From: Solibacillus sp. FSL W7-1436
GTDB taxonomy: Bacteria > Bacillota > Bacilli > Bacillales_A > Planococcaceae
DNA: 64,000 bases
Reading direction: 5' to 3'
Assembly (NCBI RefSeq): GCF_038007305.1
Contig: NZ_JBBOWV010000001.1
Location: forward strand, 1-64,000
Each line of letters begins with the position of its first letter. Position 1 is the stretch's first letter. Positions 26,427 through 36,534 of the stretch are shown piece after piece. The position numbers and the translations under genes are program-made. The notes below the pieces were generated by a model, which had not been told where the DNA came from, ran no database searches, and was given only the letters and a program-made list of their open reading frames with translations.

Positions 26427-29099
26427 TTAGAAAGATTTTACATGTTCGTAAACAGCATTTAACGCTTCTTCCAGTTTTGCAGCATCTTTTGCACCGGCCA
26501 TTGCCATATCCGGACGACCGCCGCCTTTACCGCCGCATGCTTCAGCTACTTGCTTCACAATGTTCCCTGCGTGATAGTTTCCACCTACGATATCTTTCGT
26601 TACACCCGCGCACAGCATTACTTTCTCGCCATCGACAGCACCAAGAACAATAACGGCTGATTCCATTTTTTCTTTTAAATCATCCATCATTTGGCGTAGC
26701 TGATTATTGTCTTTTGCTTCTACACGAGTTGCAAGTACTGTCACTTCACCAATTTTTTGTGCGGCATCCAATACTGCGCCAGCTTGTGCATTGGCAATTT
26801 TTTGTGACAGGGAATCATTTTCGCGTTGCAGTTCTTTATAATCTGCTTGAAGTGTCGCCACACGAGTTGCCACATCTTTAGCATTTGATTTTAAAAGAAC
26901 AGCTGCTTCATTTAAAATCGCTTCTTCTTCTTTAATCGCTTCATATGCAGCTTTTCCTGTAACAGCTTCGATACGGCGAGTACCAGCACCGATACCGCTT
27001 TCGGATACGATTTTAAAGATGCCGATTTCAGATGAACGGCTTACATGCAGTCCACCGCAAAGTTCGATAGAGTAGTCTGAAACGGCTACAACTCGGACAA
27101 CATCACCATATTTTTCACCGAACAGCGCCATTGCACCCATCGCTTTTGCAGAATCGATATCCATTTCCTGAATAACGACTTCGATATCTTCCCAAATCTT
27201 TTCGTTCACTGCACGCTCCACTTGTGCAAGCTCTTCTTTCGTTGCAGCGCCAATGTGAGAGAAGTCGAAGCGTAAACGGTCAGGACCTACATAAGAACCC
27301 GCTTGTGCTACATGATCACCTAATACGTCTTTTAATGCACGGTGCATTAAATGTGTTGCTGTATGGTTTTTAAGGATCAATTTACGTTTTGCTTCATCTA
27401 CTTTTGCAGTAGCCATATCGCCGACATTCATTTCACCTGATTCCACTACAACTGTGTGCAATGGCTGACCATTCGGCGCTTTTTGAACATCTTTTACGAT
27501 GGCCGTGAATCCGTCCGCTTCAATGATACCAGTATCGGCAATTTGTCCACCCATTTCAGCATAAAACGGTGTTTCCGTTAAAATCACTAACGCCTCTTCA
27601 CCTTCAGAAGCAGTAGAAGTTTCTTGTCCGTTGACAACGATTGCCGCAACTTTTGCAGAAGCTTCAAATGCATCATAAATAAATGTTGACTGCTGTGTTA
27701 AATTTGAAAGCACTTCATTTTGCACTTGCATTGAATCCACATCAGCACGGGCATTACGTGCGCGCTCACGCTGTTGCTCCATAGAAGCTTCAAAACCTTC
27801 ATGGTCAACTGTCATGCCAACTTCTTCTGCATACTCTTCCGTTAACTCAATCGGGAAACCGAATGTATCATATAGACGGAATGCGTCTGCACCAGGGATA
27901 ACTGTTTCGCCTTTTGCTTTTTGGCTTTCTGCAACTTCGTTGAAAATTGCTAATCCTCCATCCAGTGTTTCATGGAAGCGTACTTCTTCGTTTTTAATAA
28001 CACGTTGAATAAATGCTTCCTTCTCTTTTACTTGCGGGTAGAAATCATGCATAATCTCTCCGACTGTCGGCACTAATTCAAACATAAACGGCTTTTCGAT
28101 ACCGATTTTTTTCGCATAGCGGACAGCACGACGTAATAGACGGCGCAATACATAGCCGCGGCCTTCATTCGATGGCAATGCGCCGTCCCCGATAGCAAAC
28201 GCTACTGTACGGATATGGTCTGCAATTACTTTAAATGGTGTATTCACATCTTCCGTCGATCCGAAAATTTCTTTTAAATCCACTTCATGCGGACGTTTGT
28301 ATGTCCGGTTTGCAAACGTTTCTGTTTTTTCGATGATCGGCATGAATAAGTCTGTATCAAAGTTTGTCGGTACGTTTTGTACTACTGAAACGATACGTTC
28401 AAGACCCATACCTGTATCGATGTTTTGCTTTGGAAGCGGAGTATATGTGCCGTCCGGGTTATGGTTGAATTGAGAAAATACAAGATTCCAAATTTCAAGG
28501 TAACGCTCGTTTTCCCCGCCTGTGTACATTTCTTCTGCCGGTGCCCCAACACCATATTCTTCACCGCGGTCATAGAAGATTTCAGAGTTTGGACCAGATG
28601 GACCTTCTCCGATATCCCAGAAGTTGCCTTCAAGTCGGATTAGGCGCTCTTTCGGAATCCCGATTTCGTTGTGCCATACGTCATATGCTTCCTGATCTTC
28701 AGGGTGGATTGTTACCGATAACTTTTCAGGATCGAAGCCCATCCATTTTGGGTCCGTTAAAAACTCCCAAGCGTAATGAATCGATTCTTTTTTAAAGTAA
28801 TCCCCGATAGAGAAGTTCCCTAACATTTCAAAGAATGTATGGTGACGCGCTGTTTTCCCTACGTTTTCGATATCGTTTGTACGAATCGATTTTTGTGCAT
28901 TCGTAATGCGCGGGTTATCTGGAATGATACGTCCGTCAAAATACGGTTTTAATGTCGCCACTCCTGAGTTGATCCATAAAAGTGAAGGGTCATTAATTGG
29001 AACTAATGGTGCTGATGGTTCAATATGATGCCCTTTTTCTTTAAAGAAATTCAAATAAAGACGACGAATTTCAGAACCTGTCATAATTTTTGTTGTCAT
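26427..29099 (-). CDS. alaS: Alanyl-tRNA synthetase
   Basis: An 890-residue class II synthetase. The catalytic core (about residues 1-460) carries [17 protein letters not shown]. The editing domain has [11 protein letters not shown] and the zinc-binding CGGLHVS, and the C-terminal domain ends with [16 protein letters not shown]. The ATG follows GGAGG. A T-box leader with its own promoter precedes the gene, so expression should respond to uncharged tRNA-Ala. Confidence 0.98.
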   Translation of the reverse strand: MTTKIMTGSEIRRLYLNFFKEKGHHIEPSAPLVPINDPSLLWINSGVATLKPYFDGRIIPDNPRITNAQKSIRTNDIENVGKTARHHTFFEMLGNFSIGDYFKKESIHYAWEFLTDPKWMGFDPEKLSVTIHPEDQEAYDVWHNEIGIPKERLIRLEGNFWDIGEGPSGPNSEIFYDRGEEYGVGAPAEEMYTGGENERYLEIWNLVFSQFNHNPDGTYTPLPKQNIDTGMGLERIVSVVQNVPTNFDTDLFMPIIEKTETFANRTYKRPHEVDLKEIFGSTEDVNTPFKVIADHIRTVAFAIGDGALPSNEGRGYVLRRLLRRAVRYAKKIGIEKPFMFELVPTVGEIMHDFYPQVKEKEAFIQRVIKNEEVRFHETLDGGLAIFNEVAESQKAKGETVIPGADAFRLYDTFGFPIELTEEYAEEVGMTVDHEGFEASMEQQRERARNARADVDSMQVQNEVLSNLTQQSTFIYDAFEASAKVAAIVVNGQETSTASEGEEALVILTETPFYAEMGGQIADTGIIEADGFTAIVKDVQKAPNGQPLHTVVVESGEMNVGDMATAKVDEAKRKLILKNHTATHLMHRALKDVLGDHVAQAGSYVGPDRLRFDFSHIGAATKEELAQVERAVNEKIWEDIEVVIQEMDIDSAKAMGAMALFGEKYGDVVRVVAVSDYSIELCGGLHVSRSSEIGIFKIVSESGIGAGTRRIEAVTGKAAYEAIKEEEAILNEAAVLLKSNAKDVATRVATLQADYKELQRENDSLSQKIANAQAGAVLDAAQKIGEVTVLATRVEAKDNNQLRQMMDDLKEKMESAVIVLGAVDGEKVMLCAGVTKDIVGGNYHAGNIVKQVAEACGGKGGGRPDMAMAGAKDAAKLEEALNAVYEHVKSF

Positions 29100-29214
29100 G
29101 ATTTTTTTCCTCCTAATTTTTACTGAAGTCGATGAATTTTGGTACGAATTGATTACACCTTCACGTAAATAAGTGCTTCGTTCACCGGAAATCTTAATGA
29201 TTCGCTGAAGAAAA

Positions 29215-29440
29215 CAAAAAAAGCCTTCATCCCGGTAAAGGGACGAAGACTATTATTTCGTGGTACCACCCTAATTTATAATGCGCTGTGCATTATATCT
29301 CAAGTGCTTGTAACGTAAGCAGACGGCAGTGATTAGCTGCACTCTGGAGTAGCTTTCAGTATTTATTCGGGGAGATTTTTTCAGCCGGGAAATCTCTTTC
29401 TGATCACGAAGTCCATACGTACTTGTTCCATCATCGTTTT
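29215..29440 (-). promoter_or_regulatory. T-box riboswitch of alaS
   Basis: The minus strand carries the T-box core AGGGTGGTACCACG (29260-29273), followed by a terminator (CTTCGTCCC, a short loop, GGGATGAAGG, T7). A structured Stem I region lies upstream. GCT, an alanine codon, stands at 29351-29353 in AAAGCTACTCC, a plausible specifier position. The element lies directly upstream of alaS. Confidence 0.9.
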
Positions 29441-29458
29441 CATTTTATTATGCTCTTC

Positions 29459-29487
29459 ATTATAAAAAATAGACATCGTGCTGTCAA
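29459..29487 (-). promoter_or_regulatory. Consensus sigma-A promoter of alaS
   Basis: On the minus strand TTGACA (29482-29487) and TATAAT (29459-29464) are exactly 17 bases apart. Transcription would begin just ahead of the T-box. Confidence 0.9.
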
Positions 29488-29497
29488 TCGGCATTCC

Positions 29498-30646
29498 TTA
29501 ATAATTAAAACGTTTTTTCGTCAGTAAAATTAAAAGAATTGCAGGCACTGTACATATGGTCATTCCCAAGAACGCCAAACCTGGCTCGATTTCATAAAGT
29601 GCACCACCTAATAATGTTAGAATCGCTGCACTTAAACTCATTGCAAGGGCCGAATATATCCCCTGTGCATTGGGAATCTGTTCCTGTGGTAAAGCTTTTG
29701 AAATATAGCGGATAAAGGCATAATGCGCCATCGCAAATGACAGGGCGTGAAGTGCCTGAGATATGATAAACATCGGCATATTCGGAAATGCGTAGACGAG
29801 TATCCAACGAATGCTCGAGCCAATTGCCGCAATAAGCAATAACGAAGAAGGCTTCCATTTTGTAAGAATTGTATCAGCCTTAAAAAAATAAAGAACTTCA
29901 AATATTACCGCGACATTTAAAATCATGCCGATATAAAACGGATTGACATTCAGATCCTGCAGATAAATATATCCATAATTATAGTACGATGCGTGTGCCC
30001 CCTGAAGTAAAATGACGACAAATAATACGATGATAAAGCTTTTTACTTCAAATAGTCCTTTCATTGAAAGCGTTTTTCCGTTCTCTCTTACAGGCACTAA
30101 ACTTAAAACTTGAGGTGCAGGCATGAATTGAATGATGAGCAATGCTGCTAAACCTAAAATCATCATCCACAAAATCATTTGCTCCCCGTACATCCCGCTG
30201 ATCATACTGATGATAAGTACAGCGACGACAAACCCAAAAGATCCTAACGAACGCGCTTTCCCATAATGAATGGATCCATGTTGCATTAATGTGGAAGCAC
30301 TGCTCTCAACAGCCGGTAATAATGCCGGGTAAAAAGCACTGAACAGCAATGTCATGAAAAATAAGCCGCTGAATGAATTAATCGGTATGTATAGCAGCGT
30401 CACAATTAATGAACTTGCCGTAAAAAAGATCAGCACATTTTTGTTGCTCATTACTTTCGATACAAACGGGAAGATAAACATCGTCGATACAGCCCGTGCA
30501 ACGAGCCCAAAGCCCATAATAATACTCGCTTCCGAAACCGTAAGCCCTTTATCGTTAATAAGCCAACCTGTCCAATACGGCAGGAAAATACCCCATGTAA
30601 TAAAGAACATAAAGAAGTTTTTTGCGAGCCAACGCTGATTATTCAT
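29498..30646 (-). CDS. MFS transporter (PPP/HcaT-like)
   Basis: A 382-residue, 12-helix major facilitator protein of the MFS_1-like group, which includes the 3-phenylpropionate permease HcaT and sugar permeases. FFMFFITWGIFLPYWTGWL in helix 1 and the lengthy hydrophobic segments support this. The ATG at 30646 is nine bases from AAGG. It is divergent from a Crp/Fnr-type regulator with a shared 100-base control region, so that regulator may control it. The substrate is unknown. Confidence 0.8.
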   Translation of the reverse strand: MNNQRWLAKNFFMFFITWGIFLPYWTGWLINDKGLTVSEASIIMGFGLVARAVSTMFIFPFVSKVMSNKNVLIFFTASSLIVTLLYIPINSFSGLFFMTLLFSAFYPALLPAVESSASTLMQHGSIHYGKARSLGSFGFVVAVLIISMISGMYGEQMILWMMILGLAALLIIQFMPAPQVLSLVPVRENGKTLSMKGLFEVKSFIIVLFVVILLQGAHASYYNYGYIYLQDLNVNPFYIGMILNVAVIFEVLYFFKADTILTKWKPSSLLLIAAIGSSIRWILVYAFPNMPMFIISQALHALSFAMAHYAFIRYISKALPQEQIPNAQGIYSALAMSLSAAILTLLGGALYEIEPGLAFLGMTICTVPAILLILLTKKRFNY

Positions 30647-30675
30647 AGTCTTCATCCTTTTTCGTTTTTATTAAG

Positions 30676-30720
30676 TTGAATATTAGCATGAGAAATACTA
30701 CAATAATGTGAGAAATCTCA
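30676..30720 (+). promoter_or_regulatory. Promoter and palindrome ahead of the Crp/Fnr gene
   Basis: TTGAAT (30676-30681) and TACAAT (30699-30704) are 17 bases apart. TGAGAAATCTCA, an inverted repeat of five-base arms, follows at 30709-30720 over the expected start of transcription. A further ATGAGAAATA lies within the spacer. This arrangement suggests autoregulation and perhaps control of the divergent permease. Confidence 0.5.
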
Positions 30721-30749
30721 TATTTTATTGGAAGGAGTTGCTCTATAAT

Positions 30750-31418
30750 TTGAGAAAGTTACCATTAGATGAAAGTCTATCATATATCGAACGATACCCG
30801 ATTTCCCAATATTTTTCATTTGATATTGTTCCATTTATCCACGTGTATGAATTTGATAAAGGCGAATTTATTTTCCATGAGCATTCTTTCCCTGACTATT
30901 TGTATTACATGGTTGAAGGGAAAGCTAAATTATATATTACCCATAAAAACGGGAAAATCTCGCTCATCGATTTTATTACAGCCCCAACATTCATGGGCGA
31001 AATGGAATTGTTAAATGCCGAACGCTATTCAAAAGGCATTCAGACTTTATCAAAGTCCGTATGTTTTGCCATTTCGATTCAGGAAGTGAAGGAAAAATTA
31101 TTGGCAGATCCTGTGTTTCTGAAAATGCTCTGTCTTTTTTTAAGTCACAAAGCAACCACAGCAACAGCAAAATATACACAAAACCAGGCCTATCCGCTGG
31201 AAAACCGGTTAGCCTCATTTATTCTACTATCATCAGATCAGCAATTCTATAAAGAAAAACATACAGAAGTCTGTGATTACTTAGGTGTATCCTATCGCCA
31301 CCTGCTCTTTGTGCTTGCACAATTCAGCGAAGCCGGCTATATCACGAAGCAAAACCGCGGGTATGTTCTGGCAAATCGGCCTGAACTGGAAAAACTCGCA
31401 GCAGAAATTACGTATTAA
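30750..31418 (+). CDS. Crp/Fnr-family transcriptional regulator, YeiL-like
   Basis: A cyclic-nucleotide-binding fold (about residues 25-125, with VPFIHVYEFDKGEFIFHEHS and a FMGEMELL segment) and a C-terminal winged helix (about 150-215, DYLGVSYRHLLFVLAQFSEAGYI). It resembles E. coli YeiL, including the loss of a classic cAMP pocket Arg-Ser pair. The TTG at 30750 fits the AAGGAG 12 bases upstream and the promoter position; a GTG at 30708 would start almost on the -10. The product is then 222 residues. Confidence 0.78.
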   Translation: MRKLPLDESLSYIERYPISQYFSFDIVPFIHVYEFDKGEFIFHEHSFPDYLYYMVEGKAKLYITHKNGKISLIDFITAPTFMGEMELLNAERYSKGIQTLSKSVCFAISIQEVKEKLLADPVFLKMLCLFLSHKATTATAKYTQNQAYPLENRLASFILLSSDQQFYKEKHTEVCDYLGVSYRHLLFVLAQFSEAGYITKQNRGYVLANRPELEKLAAEITY

Positions 31419-31454
31419 AAAAAGACTGCGCTAAAATATTTTTTAGCACAGTCT
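31417..31454. terminator. Bidirectional terminator Crp-like/nupC
   Basis: AGACTGCGCTAAAA pairs with TTTTAGCACAGTCT (one mismatch) around a four-base loop. A seven-A run precedes it, which gives a T7 tail for nupC on the minus strand. Confidence 0.88.
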
Positions 31455-31464
31455 CTGAAATATA

Positions 31465-32676
31465 TTAAATAAACATACCAGCAATTGCAGCTGATAATAA
31501 TGATGCCAATGTACCTGCAGCAACCGCTTTAATCGCAAGCTTTGCAATCATTGGACGTTTATCCGGTGCCATTCCACCTAAACCACCGATTAAAATACCC
31601 ATTGAGCTTAAGTTTGCAAAACCACAAAGTGCAAACGAAATAATAATGCCGGTTTTTTCAGAAAGCTCGCCGATAACCGGTCCGAAGTTAGAGTAGGCAA
31701 CAAATTCATTTAAGATTAATTTCTGACCGATAAATGAACCTGCACGCACTGCTTCATCCCAAGGAACACCGATTAAAAATGCCAAAGGCGCAAAGACATA
31801 GCCTAATAAACCTTCAAGCGTAACATTTTCAAAACCGAATAATCCTGTAATGCCGCCTAAAATACCGTTTAACAAGGCAATTAACGCGATGAAACTTAGT
31901 AGCATTGCCCCAACGTTTACAGCTAATTTCAATCCGTCAGATGCACCTACAGCAGCCGCATCAATAACATTTGTCGCTTCAGAATTTCGCTCTAATTTAA
32001 AGTCGTCTTCATTTACTTCTTCTGTTTCAGGAATCATTAATTTCGCCATTACTAGCCCAGCTGGAGCAGCCATGAAACTTGCCGCCAATAAATATTCAAG
32101 CGGAACACCTAATAATGAATAACCGATTAATACCGAACCTGAAACCGATGCAAGTCCACCTGTCATAACCGCGAACATTTGCGATTTCGTCATTTTATTT
32201 AAAAATGGACGAATTACAAGCGGTGCCTCTGTTTGTCCAACGAAAATATTGGCAGCAGCATTTACTGATTCTGCTTTTGTCGTACCTAATACCTTTGATA
32301 AGAAACCACCGATAATCTTAATGACAAATTGCATAATTCCTAAATAGTATAGGACAGAGATTAAAGATGAGAAGAAAATAATAATTGTCAATACGCTCAT
32401 CGCGAATACAAATCCAACACTATCCGGATTTGCTAAACCGCCAAATACGAAGTTAATCCCTTCATTGGCATAACCAATCAGCTTCTGAACACCTTCAGAA
32501 AGTTGCATAAGCTTCTCACGGCCGAAAGACCACTTTAATACGATAAATGCAAAAATCAACTGGACAACTAATCCTGAAATAATAATTCTCCATTGAATTG
32601 CTTTACGGTTATTCGATAACCCGATGGCAATCAGTACGATTCCCAAAATACCTATGATTCCCCATACGAAATCCAT
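31465..32676 (-). CDS. nupC: Concentrative nucleoside transporter (NupC/CNT family)
   Basis: A 403-residue membrane protein. FVGQTEAPLVIRPFL and the C-terminal EFVAYSNFGPVIGE...CGFANLSSMGILIGG match the proton- or sodium-coupled nucleoside transporters. It imports nucleosides, which could feed Udk. AGAAGGTG precedes the ATG. A near-perfect catabolite-responsive element lies 25 bases upstream, so carbon control by CcpA is likely. Confidence 0.93.
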   Translation of the reverse strand: MDFVWGIIGILGIVLIAIGLSNNRKAIQWRIIISGLVVQLIFAFIVLKWSFGREKLMQLSEGVQKLIGYANEGINFVFGGLANPDSVGFVFAMSVLTIIIFFSSLISVLYYLGIMQFVIKIIGGFLSKVLGTTKAESVNAAANIFVGQTEAPLVIRPFLNKMTKSQMFAVMTGGLASVSGSVLIGYSLLGVPLEYLLAASFMAAPAGLVMAKLMIPETEEVNEDDFKLERNSEATNVIDAAAVGASDGLKLAVNVGAMLLSFIALIALLNGILGGITGLFGFENVTLEGLLGYVFAPLAFLIGVPWDEAVRAGSFIGQKLILNEFVAYSNFGPVIGELSEKTGIIISFALCGFANLSSMGILIGGLGGMAPDKRPMIAKLAIKAVAAGTLASLLSAAIAGMFI

Positions 32677-32700
32677 GTATGTGCACCTTCTTTTTTAGTT

Positions 32701-32716
32701 TTGAAAACCTTTTCAT
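32701..32716. promoter_or_regulatory. cre-like site upstream of nupC
   Basis: TTGAAAACCTTTTCAT matches the catabolite-responsive consensus WTGNAANCGNWNNCAW at all but one fixed position (the central CG is CC). A second inverted repeat, TGACATC with GACGTCA, lies at 32728-32749. Confidence 0.5.
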
Positions 32717-32963
32717 TTTGTAATTTTTGACATCTAACTTCGGACGTCATATAAGTTTTTTTCATACTAACATATCCGCATAAATAATATTAATTAATAG
32801 TTTCTTTAAAAATTTCTGATTTTTCCGCAAAAAGTTGTCATTTTTTTAGTATGCCCCGTTTTGTCTCAAAATTTTATTGTATTTAAAACATTTTCCCTCT
32901 ACTCTTGAACGTAAACACATCATTTAATAAATTTGTCCAAAATAGTACATTTCCATGAGCATT

Positions 32964-33010
32964 AAAAAAACTAGCCATTCCCATTCAAACATGAACGAAA
33001 ATGACTAGTT
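32964..33010 (-). terminator. Terminator of recD2
   Basis: AACTAGCCATT and AATGACTAGTT are complementary with one mismatch. TTTTTT follows on the minus strand. Confidence 0.78.
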
Positions 33011-35512
33011 CTATTCTTCATTGAAGTCGTACGGCGAAACATTTCCCATGCCAATTAATGGATGAATATATGGTGCTGTTTCTGCAGTTAAATGATTTGG
33101 CAACGATTCTCCGATTTTATGTGAGGCCGAAACATTCAGGAGACCAAGCTGCTCTGTAGAAGGATTTTGCTTCACTTCCTTAACGGACGCTTTTACCTCT
33201 TCTTTTTCCGGTAACTCTTCTGCCTTTTCAGCAGTGATAAATTCAGGATTTAATCGCGCCTTTAATGTTGTTAACCGGGTTAAATCATCTGTTTTCGCTA
33301 AACCGTTCGCCAATACATCCGGCTCACCGCATAAAATCAAAAAGTTTTTGGCACGTGTGATCCCCGTATACAGTAAATTTCTGCGAAGCATTTTTGAATA
33401 GCCGCGGACAATCGGCATAATGACCGTTTGAAATTCCGAGCCCTGAGATTTATGAATTGAACAGCAATAGGCCAATGTTATCTGGTTCAAATCAGCACGC
33501 TGATACGTTACTTCGATTCCATCATAGCTGACGATAAGCAAATCCTGCTTTTCCACTGTTTCCTTTGCACGGATGATGGATATCACTTCCCCCATATCCC
33601 CGTTGAAGACATTATTATCCGGTTGATTCACCAGCTGCAGCACTTTGTCCCCGATCCGGTATATCGTATCACCGAAAACAAGTTCTTTTCTCATTCCATC
33701 ATTCGGATTGACAAGCTGCTGAATTTCTTTATTTAAATTATCAATACCTGCAGGACCTTTGTACATTGGTGCCAATACTTGAATATCTCGAATGGCCTGT
33801 CCTTTTGCAAGCGCACCTTTTACAACTTGTGTGACAACGCTCGTTACTTGTCCGGCTCCTGCCTGAATAAACGAGCGGTCCGCTGTTTTTGCAGTCAGTG
33901 TATCCGGGACTTTGCCTTTTTTTATCTGGTGGGCCATTTCGATAATTGTAGATCCTTCCGCCTGACGGTATATATCCGTTAATTCGACGGTCGGTATTTG
34001 CTTGGATGCTAGTAAATCCTTTAATACTTGTCCTGGTCCAACAGGTGGTAACTGGTCCTGGTCTCCTACAAAGACGACCTGCACATCTTCATGCAGCGCT
34101 TTTAAAAGCTGATGGGCCAGCCATGTATCCACCATTGACATCTCATCGATAATGATGAGTCGCCCTACAACTTCACGCTCTGTTTCTTCATCCTTTTCCT
34201 GCCCGTTAAATCCTAATAGACGGTGGATTGTCATTGCAGGCAAGCCAGTCGATTCTGCAAGCCTTTTTGCTGCACGTCCTGTAGGTGCTGCCAGGACAAT
34301 CGGAAACGGTTCTTCTTTTTCCGCATATGTTTTTGGATTCAATGATAATCCGTGAAGCTCAGCATATACTTCGACCAAACCTCGGACAACCGTCGTTTTT
34401 CCTGTCCCCGGTCCGCCTGTTAAAATCATCACCGCGGAATTAATTGCCGTTTCTATCGCCTGTGCCTGCGTTGGTGCATATGTCACATCGTACTGTTCTT
34501 CAATATCGCCAATCGCTTTTCGGATTTCATCTTTTGAAAAACTTTCGGCCATTTTGTTTTTTTCTTTCAATTCGTTGATTTTACTGGCAATGCCCACTTC
34601 ACTAAAATAAAGTGACGGCAAGTACATACGTGTTTCTTCACCGCATATTTTCGAACCCTCTCGCATTTCGATTGCTGCTTTGGAAATCGCTTCATATGGA
34701 ATTTCAATGCGCTGACTTTGTTCAAGTATATCTTTCACCATTGGAAGCACCATTTCAGCATCCAGATAGACATGTCCTTCGGATAATGCGGCATTTGTCA
34801 GTACGTGAAAAATAGCTGCTTTAATCCGGTCCGGATGATTTCCTGTTATCCCCAGCTTCGCACCAAGTTCATCCGCACGTATGAATCCGACCCCTTCCAC
34901 TTCCTCAATCAACCGGTAAGGGTTTTCTGTCAGCAGCTGAATTGTTTCTTCACGATACGCCTGATAAATTTTCATCCCGAGCTGTGGTCCGAAGCCCCAG
35001 TCGTTCAGCCGTACCATCACCCGTTCCAGCCCCAAATTTTCCTCGATCGTCTGGCGGATATGTAATTTCTTTTCAGCAGAAAGACGGGGAACAGCATCAA
35101 GTGCTGACGGATCCTCCAATATTTTTGTAAGAGCATCCATTCCTAGCTTTTCTACGATAGTCTCTGCTGTTTTTCTCCCGACTCCTGTAAACAGGTCACT
35201 TGATAAATAATGGACGATTCCCTGCTCCGTTGTCGGAACTTCTTTTTCAAATGTGTCAATTTGAAACTGCATCCCGTATTTCGGATGACTTTTTAACTGC
35301 CCTGTAAAGCGATATAGTTCATCATTTACTAATTGAGGAAAATAACCAACTACGATGATTTCTTTTTCTTCATACTGAATATTCGTTTCTTGAATTTTGA
35401 CACGAACAATGGAGTACATATTCGTTGAATTATGAAAAATTGTTACAATTGGTCGACCTAAAATAAAGAGCTTATTTACGTCAAACAAATTTAGATTTTC
35501 CGCCATTTTCAT
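33011..35512 (-). CDS. recD2: ATP-dependent DNA helicase RecD2
   Basis: An 833-residue superfamily 1B 5'-3' helicase (YrrC). An N-terminal OB-like region, helix-hairpin-helix segments (about 85-215), Walker A TGGPGTGKTTVV (about 365), Walker B IIDEMSMVD and the late motif CCSIHKSQGSEF are present. RecD2 works without RecBC in replication-fork maintenance and mismatch repair. Two ATG codons (35512 and 35506) are possible starts, neither with a strong RBS. Confidence 0.95.
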   Translation of the reverse strand: MKMAENLNLFDVNKLFILGRPIVTIFHNSTNMYSIVRVKIQETNIQYEEKEIIVVGYFPQLVNDELYRFTGQLKSHPKYGMQFQIDTFEKEVPTTEQGIVHYLSSDLFTGVGRKTAETIVEKLGMDALTKILEDPSALDAVPRLSAEKKLHIRQTIEENLGLERVMVRLNDWGFGPQLGMKIYQAYREETIQLLTENPYRLIEEVEGVGFIRADELGAKLGITGNHPDRIKAAIFHVLTNAALSEGHVYLDAEMVLPMVKDILEQSQRIEIPYEAISKAAIEMREGSKICGEETRMYLPSLYFSEVGIASKINELKEKNKMAESFSKDEIRKAIGDIEEQYDVTYAPTQAQAIETAINSAVMILTGGPGTGKTTVVRGLVEVYAELHGLSLNPKTYAEKEEPFPIVLAAPTGRAAKRLAESTGLPAMTIHRLLGFNGQEKDEETEREVVGRLIIIDEMSMVDTWLAHQLLKALHEDVQVVFVGDQDQLPPVGPGQVLKDLLASKQIPTVELTDIYRQAEGSTIIEMAHQIKKGKVPDTLTAKTADRSFIQAGAGQVTSVVTQVVKGALAKGQAIRDIQVLAPMYKGPAGIDNLNKEIQQLVNPNDGMRKELVFGDTIYRIGDKVLQLVNQPDNNVFNGDMGEVISIIRAKETVEKQDLLIVSYDGIEVTYQRADLNQITLAYCCSIHKSQGSEFQTVIMPIVRGYSKMLRRNLLYTGITRAKNFLILCGEPDVLANGLAKTDDLTRLTTLKARLNPEFITAEKAEELPEKEEVKASVKEVKQNPSTEQLGLLNVSASHKIGESLPNHLTAETAPYIHPLIGMGNVSPYDFNEE

Positions 35513-35665
35513 GCCACGCTTTCTAATAATAGTATGCCTATTTTATCATACCCGAAATAACCTGTCCTACAATATTGCAACAGACTTTGCGTCTGATTTT
35601 TCTATTAATTTAGCACGGTGAAATGTTATGATACATATAGAATGTAAGAGAAAGTAGTGACGAAT

Positions 35666-36427
35666 ATGAATTTTAGACCTTGTATCGATTTACACGACGG
35701 AAAAGTGAAGCAGATTGTCGGGAGCACGCTTGGCTATGACAATAAAGAAGTGGTTGAAAATTTCACTTCTGACCAGGATGCCTCGTACTACGCTTCATTA
35801 TTTCTGCAGAACAGACTGACGGGCGGACATGTTATCATGCTCGGTCCAGGAAATGAAGAAGCGGCGATTTCCGCATTAGAGGCTTATCCGAACGGTCTAC
35901 AAATAGGTGGCGGCATTACAGCAGACAATGCACAGAAATATATCGATGCAGGCGCTTCTCATGTCATTGTGACGTCCTATATTTTTCATGACGGGCAGAT
36001 TGATATGCAGCGTCTGCAGCAATTGGTTAAAACAATCGGCAAAGAAAAACTGGTCCTTGATTTGAGCTGTCGAAAACGTGATGGGAAATGGTATGTTGTA
36101 ACAGACAAATGGACAAAATTCAGTGACTTCGAAGTAAATGCACAGTCAATTAAGGAAATTGAAGAATATTGTGATGAACTTCTCATTCACGCGGTTGATG
36201 TGGAAGGTAAACGCAGCGGTATGCAGGAAGATTTAGTACGTGATCTGGCGGAGTGGACAACGATTCCGACAACGTATGCTGGAGGCGTTCGTTCAATTGA
36301 TGATTTGAAAAAATTCGAATTGCTTTCAGATGGGAAATTACATGTCACTATCGGCAGCGCCCTTTCTATCTTCGGCGGTGACCTGGACTTCCAAACAGTA
36401 GTGAATTATTGCGAAGGTAATAAATAG
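35666..36427 (+). CDS. HisA-like isomerase of eukaryotic (HIS6) type
   Basis: A TIM-barrel protein of about 253 residues. RPCIDLHDGKVKQIVGSTL at the N terminus, GGHVIMLGPGNEEAA, GLQIGGGI, GASHVIVTSYIFHDG, LVLDLSCRKRDGKWYVVTDK, HAVDVEGKRSGM and the closing TIGSALSIFGG are the signatures of fungal and plant HIS6, not of ordinary bacterial HisA, which starts near PAIDLKDGKCVRL. The expected reaction is isomerisation of ProFAR in histidine synthesis. No other his gene is nearby. GAGAAAG is a weak RBS; ATG at 35666 is preferred to GTG at 35657. A TATGAT -10 lies at 35627-35632. Confidence 0.85.
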   Translation: MNFRPCIDLHDGKVKQIVGSTLGYDNKEVVENFTSDQDASYYASLFLQNRLTGGHVIMLGPGNEEAAISALEAYPNGLQIGGGITADNAQKYIDAGASHVIVTSYIFHDGQIDMQRLQQLVKTIGKEKLVLDLSCRKRDGKWYVVTDKWTKFSDFEVNAQSIKEIEEYCDELLIHAVDVEGKRSGMQEDLVRDLAEWTTIPTTYAGGVRSIDDLKKFELLSDGKLHVTIGSALSIFGGDLDFQTVVNYCEGNK

Positions 36428-36487
36428 GCTGCACTTTTATTACTGACTCATGTAGACCTTTCATTAATTTCTATTATAAAACAATAG

Positions 36488-36526
36488 CAAAAACCCATTT
36501 TTCGCTCATAGAAAAATGGGTTTTTG
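36488..36526. terminator. Bidirectional terminator hisA-like/Mn catalase
   Basis: A perfect stem CAAAAACCCATTTTTC/GAAAAATGGGTTTTTG with a seven-base loop lies between convergent genes. Confidence 0.9.
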
Positions 36527-36534
36527 CGATGCTC

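Larger units (their letters stand above)
32677..33010. other. Intergenic region nupC-recD2
   Basis: These 334 bases hold the cre-like site, an inverted repeat at 32728-32749 and the recD2 terminator at 32964-33010. The middle part (about 32750-32960) is AT-rich and no gene is seen in it. A nupC promoter is expected here, but no clear -35/-10 pair was found. Confidence 0.6.

Noticed and set aside
35581-35595. CAGAC/GTCTG stem as a terminator
   Set aside because: The stem is only five bases and no gene on the plus strand ends before it.
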